From Fimenecus sp963624605 (GTDB lineage: Bacteria > Bacillota > Clostridia > Oscillospirales > Acutalibacteraceae), in NCBI GenBank assembly GCA_963624605.1, contig CAVFQD010000004.1, positions 1 through 60,033 of the forward strand: a DNA stretch of 60,033 nt, given 5' to 3'. Every line of letters starts with the position of its first letter. Position 1 is the first letter of the stretch. A program made the position numbers and the translations under genes. This document shows, in pieces, positions 59,013 to 60,033 of the stretch. The notes beneath the pieces were generated by a model that was not told the DNA's origin, made no database searches, and saw only the letters and a list, made by a program, of their open reading frames with translations.

Positions 59013-59975
59013 ATGCCGAAAACCGTCATACTCGACGCCGAAACAATGAACCCGGGAGACCTTTCATGGGATTGGCTCAAAGAATACGGAGAGCTTGAAA
59101 TATACCCGAGAACGCCTAAAGAGCTCATCTTAAAACGGTGCGAAAACGCCGACACGGTTATAACCAACAAAACGCCGCTTGAAAAGGACGACCTCGAAAA
59201 AATGCCGAACCTCAAATTTGTCGCAGTCCTCGCCACGGGCTACAATGTCGTCGATACGGCATACTTAAAGCAACGCAATATCCCCGTGTCAAACATTCCG
59301 TCCTATTCCACACAGGCTGTGGCGCAGCTTGTTTTCGCCCATATAACCGAGTTTTACAACGCCGTTTCCCTTCATTCAAACGATGTTAAAAGCGGAGGCT
59401 GGAGCCGTTGTCCCGACTTCTGCTATCAGCTCTCGCCGCTTACGGAGCTCTGCGGCAAAACGATAGGCATTATCGGCTTCGGAAAGATAGGTCAGGCGGT
59501 TGCGGATATAGCCGAAGCATATAAAATGAACATTCTGGCAGTTTCGGGTCACGAAACCAAGCAGACGGGCAGGAAAAATTTCAGCTGGTCAACGCTTGAC
59601 GAATTGGCTCGCAAATCGGACATAGTAACCCTGCACTGTCCGCTCACGGAAAAGACGGAGAAAATAATAAACGCCGACTTCCTCTCGAAAATGAAGCCGA
59701 CGGCGCTTTTAATCAACACCGCAAGGGGCGGAGCGGTTGACGAGCAGGCTCTTGCCGACGCACTCAATTCGGGCAAAATCGCAGGCGCGGGCGTTGATGT
59801 CCTCTCGACCGAGCCGCCGAAAGCCGACAACCCGCTTTTAAGCGCAAAAAACTGCAATATCACGCCGCATATCGCCTGGGCGGCATACGAAACCAGAGAA
59901 CGCCTTATGCAAATTCTCAAAAACAATGTCCAAGCCTTCTTTGACGGCAACCCGATAAATGTTGTGAACGGATAA
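59013..59975 (+). CDS. D-2-hydroxyacid dehydrogenase (glycerate dehydrogenase-like)
   Basis: 320 residues; NAD-dependent reduction of 2-oxoacids to D-2-hydroxyacids. Domain order: catalytic N-domain (LKFVAVLATGYNVVD), Rossmann GFGKIGQAVADIA at residues about 152-164, then LINTARGGAVDEQAL (Arg), DVLSTEPPKADNPLL (Glu) and ITPHIAWAAYETRERL (His) forming the Arg-Glu-His triad. The closest type is HprA-like glycerate/hydroxypyruvate reductase; the natural substrate may differ. It is monocistronic. Confidence 0.92.
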   Translation: MPKTVILDAETMNPGDLSWDWLKEYGELEIYPRTPKELILKRCENADTVITNKTPLEKDDLEKMPNLKFVAVLATGYNVVDTAYLKQRNIPVSNIPSYSTQAVAQLVFAHITEFYNAVSLHSNDVKSGGWSRCPDFCYQLSPLTELCGKTIGIIGFGKIGQAVADIAEAYKMNILAVSGHETKQTGRKNFSWSTLDELARKSDIVTLHCPLTEKTEKIINADFLSKMKPTALLINTARGGAVDEQALADALNSGKIAGAGVDVLSTEPPKADNPLLSAKNCNITPHIAWAAYETRERLMQILKNNVQAFFDGNPINVVNG

Positions 59976-59984
59976 ACAAATCAT

Positions 59985-60027
59985 AACCACTAGTAAACTA
60001 GTGGTTTGCACAGGCCCTATAAGGGCC
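59985..60027 (+). terminator. Two tandem palindromes at the window edge
   Basis: AACCACTAGT pairs with ACTAGTGGTT (59985-60006, 2-nt loop), then GGCCCT pairs with AGGGCC (60013-60027). The first lies 10 nt after the dehydrogenase stop and may serve as a terminator, but it lacks a T-run. The tandem arrangement resembles the subterminal hairpins of IS200/IS605-type ends; the window stops before a transposase could be seen. Confidence 0.4.
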
Positions 60028-60033
60028 GCCTAC

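Noticed and set aside
1..60033. CRISPR array, tRNA or rRNA genes
   Set aside because: No regularly spaced direct repeats with spacers and no cloverleaf or rRNA sequence was recognised in the gaps read.

Overview
This window looks like a chromosomal segment from an anaerobic Gram-positive bacterium of the Bacillota, class Clostridia, most likely an Oscillospirales/Ruminococcaceae-type gut lineage. The grounds are the canonical Firmicutes S10-spc-alpha ribosomal order with adk-map-KOW-infA-rpmJ, GatCAB beside AspRS, an archaeal/eukaryote-like ProRS and a long IleRS, GGAGG-type ribosome binding sites, lipoproteins with LxSC lipoboxes, and short palindromic intergenic repeats of the kind common in that group. 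The placement is inference; no rRNA or tRNA gene was seen in the window.

Layout: (1) 1-3658, plus strand: metG-tatD and a flavodoxin. (2) 4129-7254, minus: ileS with its own promoter. (3) 7377-22911, minus: an unbroken ribosomal protein superoperon, rpsJ to rplQ, including secY, adk, map, infA and rpoA, preceded by a roughly 300-nt structured leader. (4) 23422-25396, minus: a CpsB-type phosphatase and an AI-2E family exporter, divergent from (5) 25577-28041, plus: hom-lysC (threonine/methionine/lysine entry). (6) 28106-31597, minus: two extracytoplasmic lipoproteins and a membrane protein. (7) 31813-36789, plus: aspS-gatC-gatA-gatB (Asp/Asn/Glu/Gln tRNA charging). (8) 37304-40164, minus: a P2A-type cation ATPase behind a yybP-ykoY (Mn2+) riboswitch. 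(9) 40161-47808, minus: proB-proA, an anchored protein, rpe, then a divergent three-gene Rnf-like membrane module (D-E-A) and a GHL/DUF4015-like protein. (10) 47955-51103, minus: acpP-proS-lipoprotein, disrupted by an exact 675-bp tandem duplication. (11) 51168-58855, minus: a tightly overlapping seven-gene operon (TVP38-type membrane protein, galK, two M42 peptidases, GNAT, Met gamma-lyase family protein, phosphohexomutase). (12) 59013-59975, plus: a D-2-hydroxyacid dehydrogenase, then two palindromes at the window edge.

Most of the window is core metabolism and translation. The parts that deserve a second look are the Rnf-like module, in which all four cysteine positions that hold the intramembrane Fe-S cluster in RnfA/RnfE and the FMN-threonine motif of RnfD appear to be lost; the Mn2+ riboswitch, which assigns a likely substrate to the P-type ATPase; the 675-bp duplication; the three-way-junction RNA leader in front of rpsJ; and a repeated VTD-x-x-G-N surface motif shared by two lipoproteins. 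Many promoters can be read as TTGNNN-N17-TANAAT, often with an extended TGN, and they fix several start codons.
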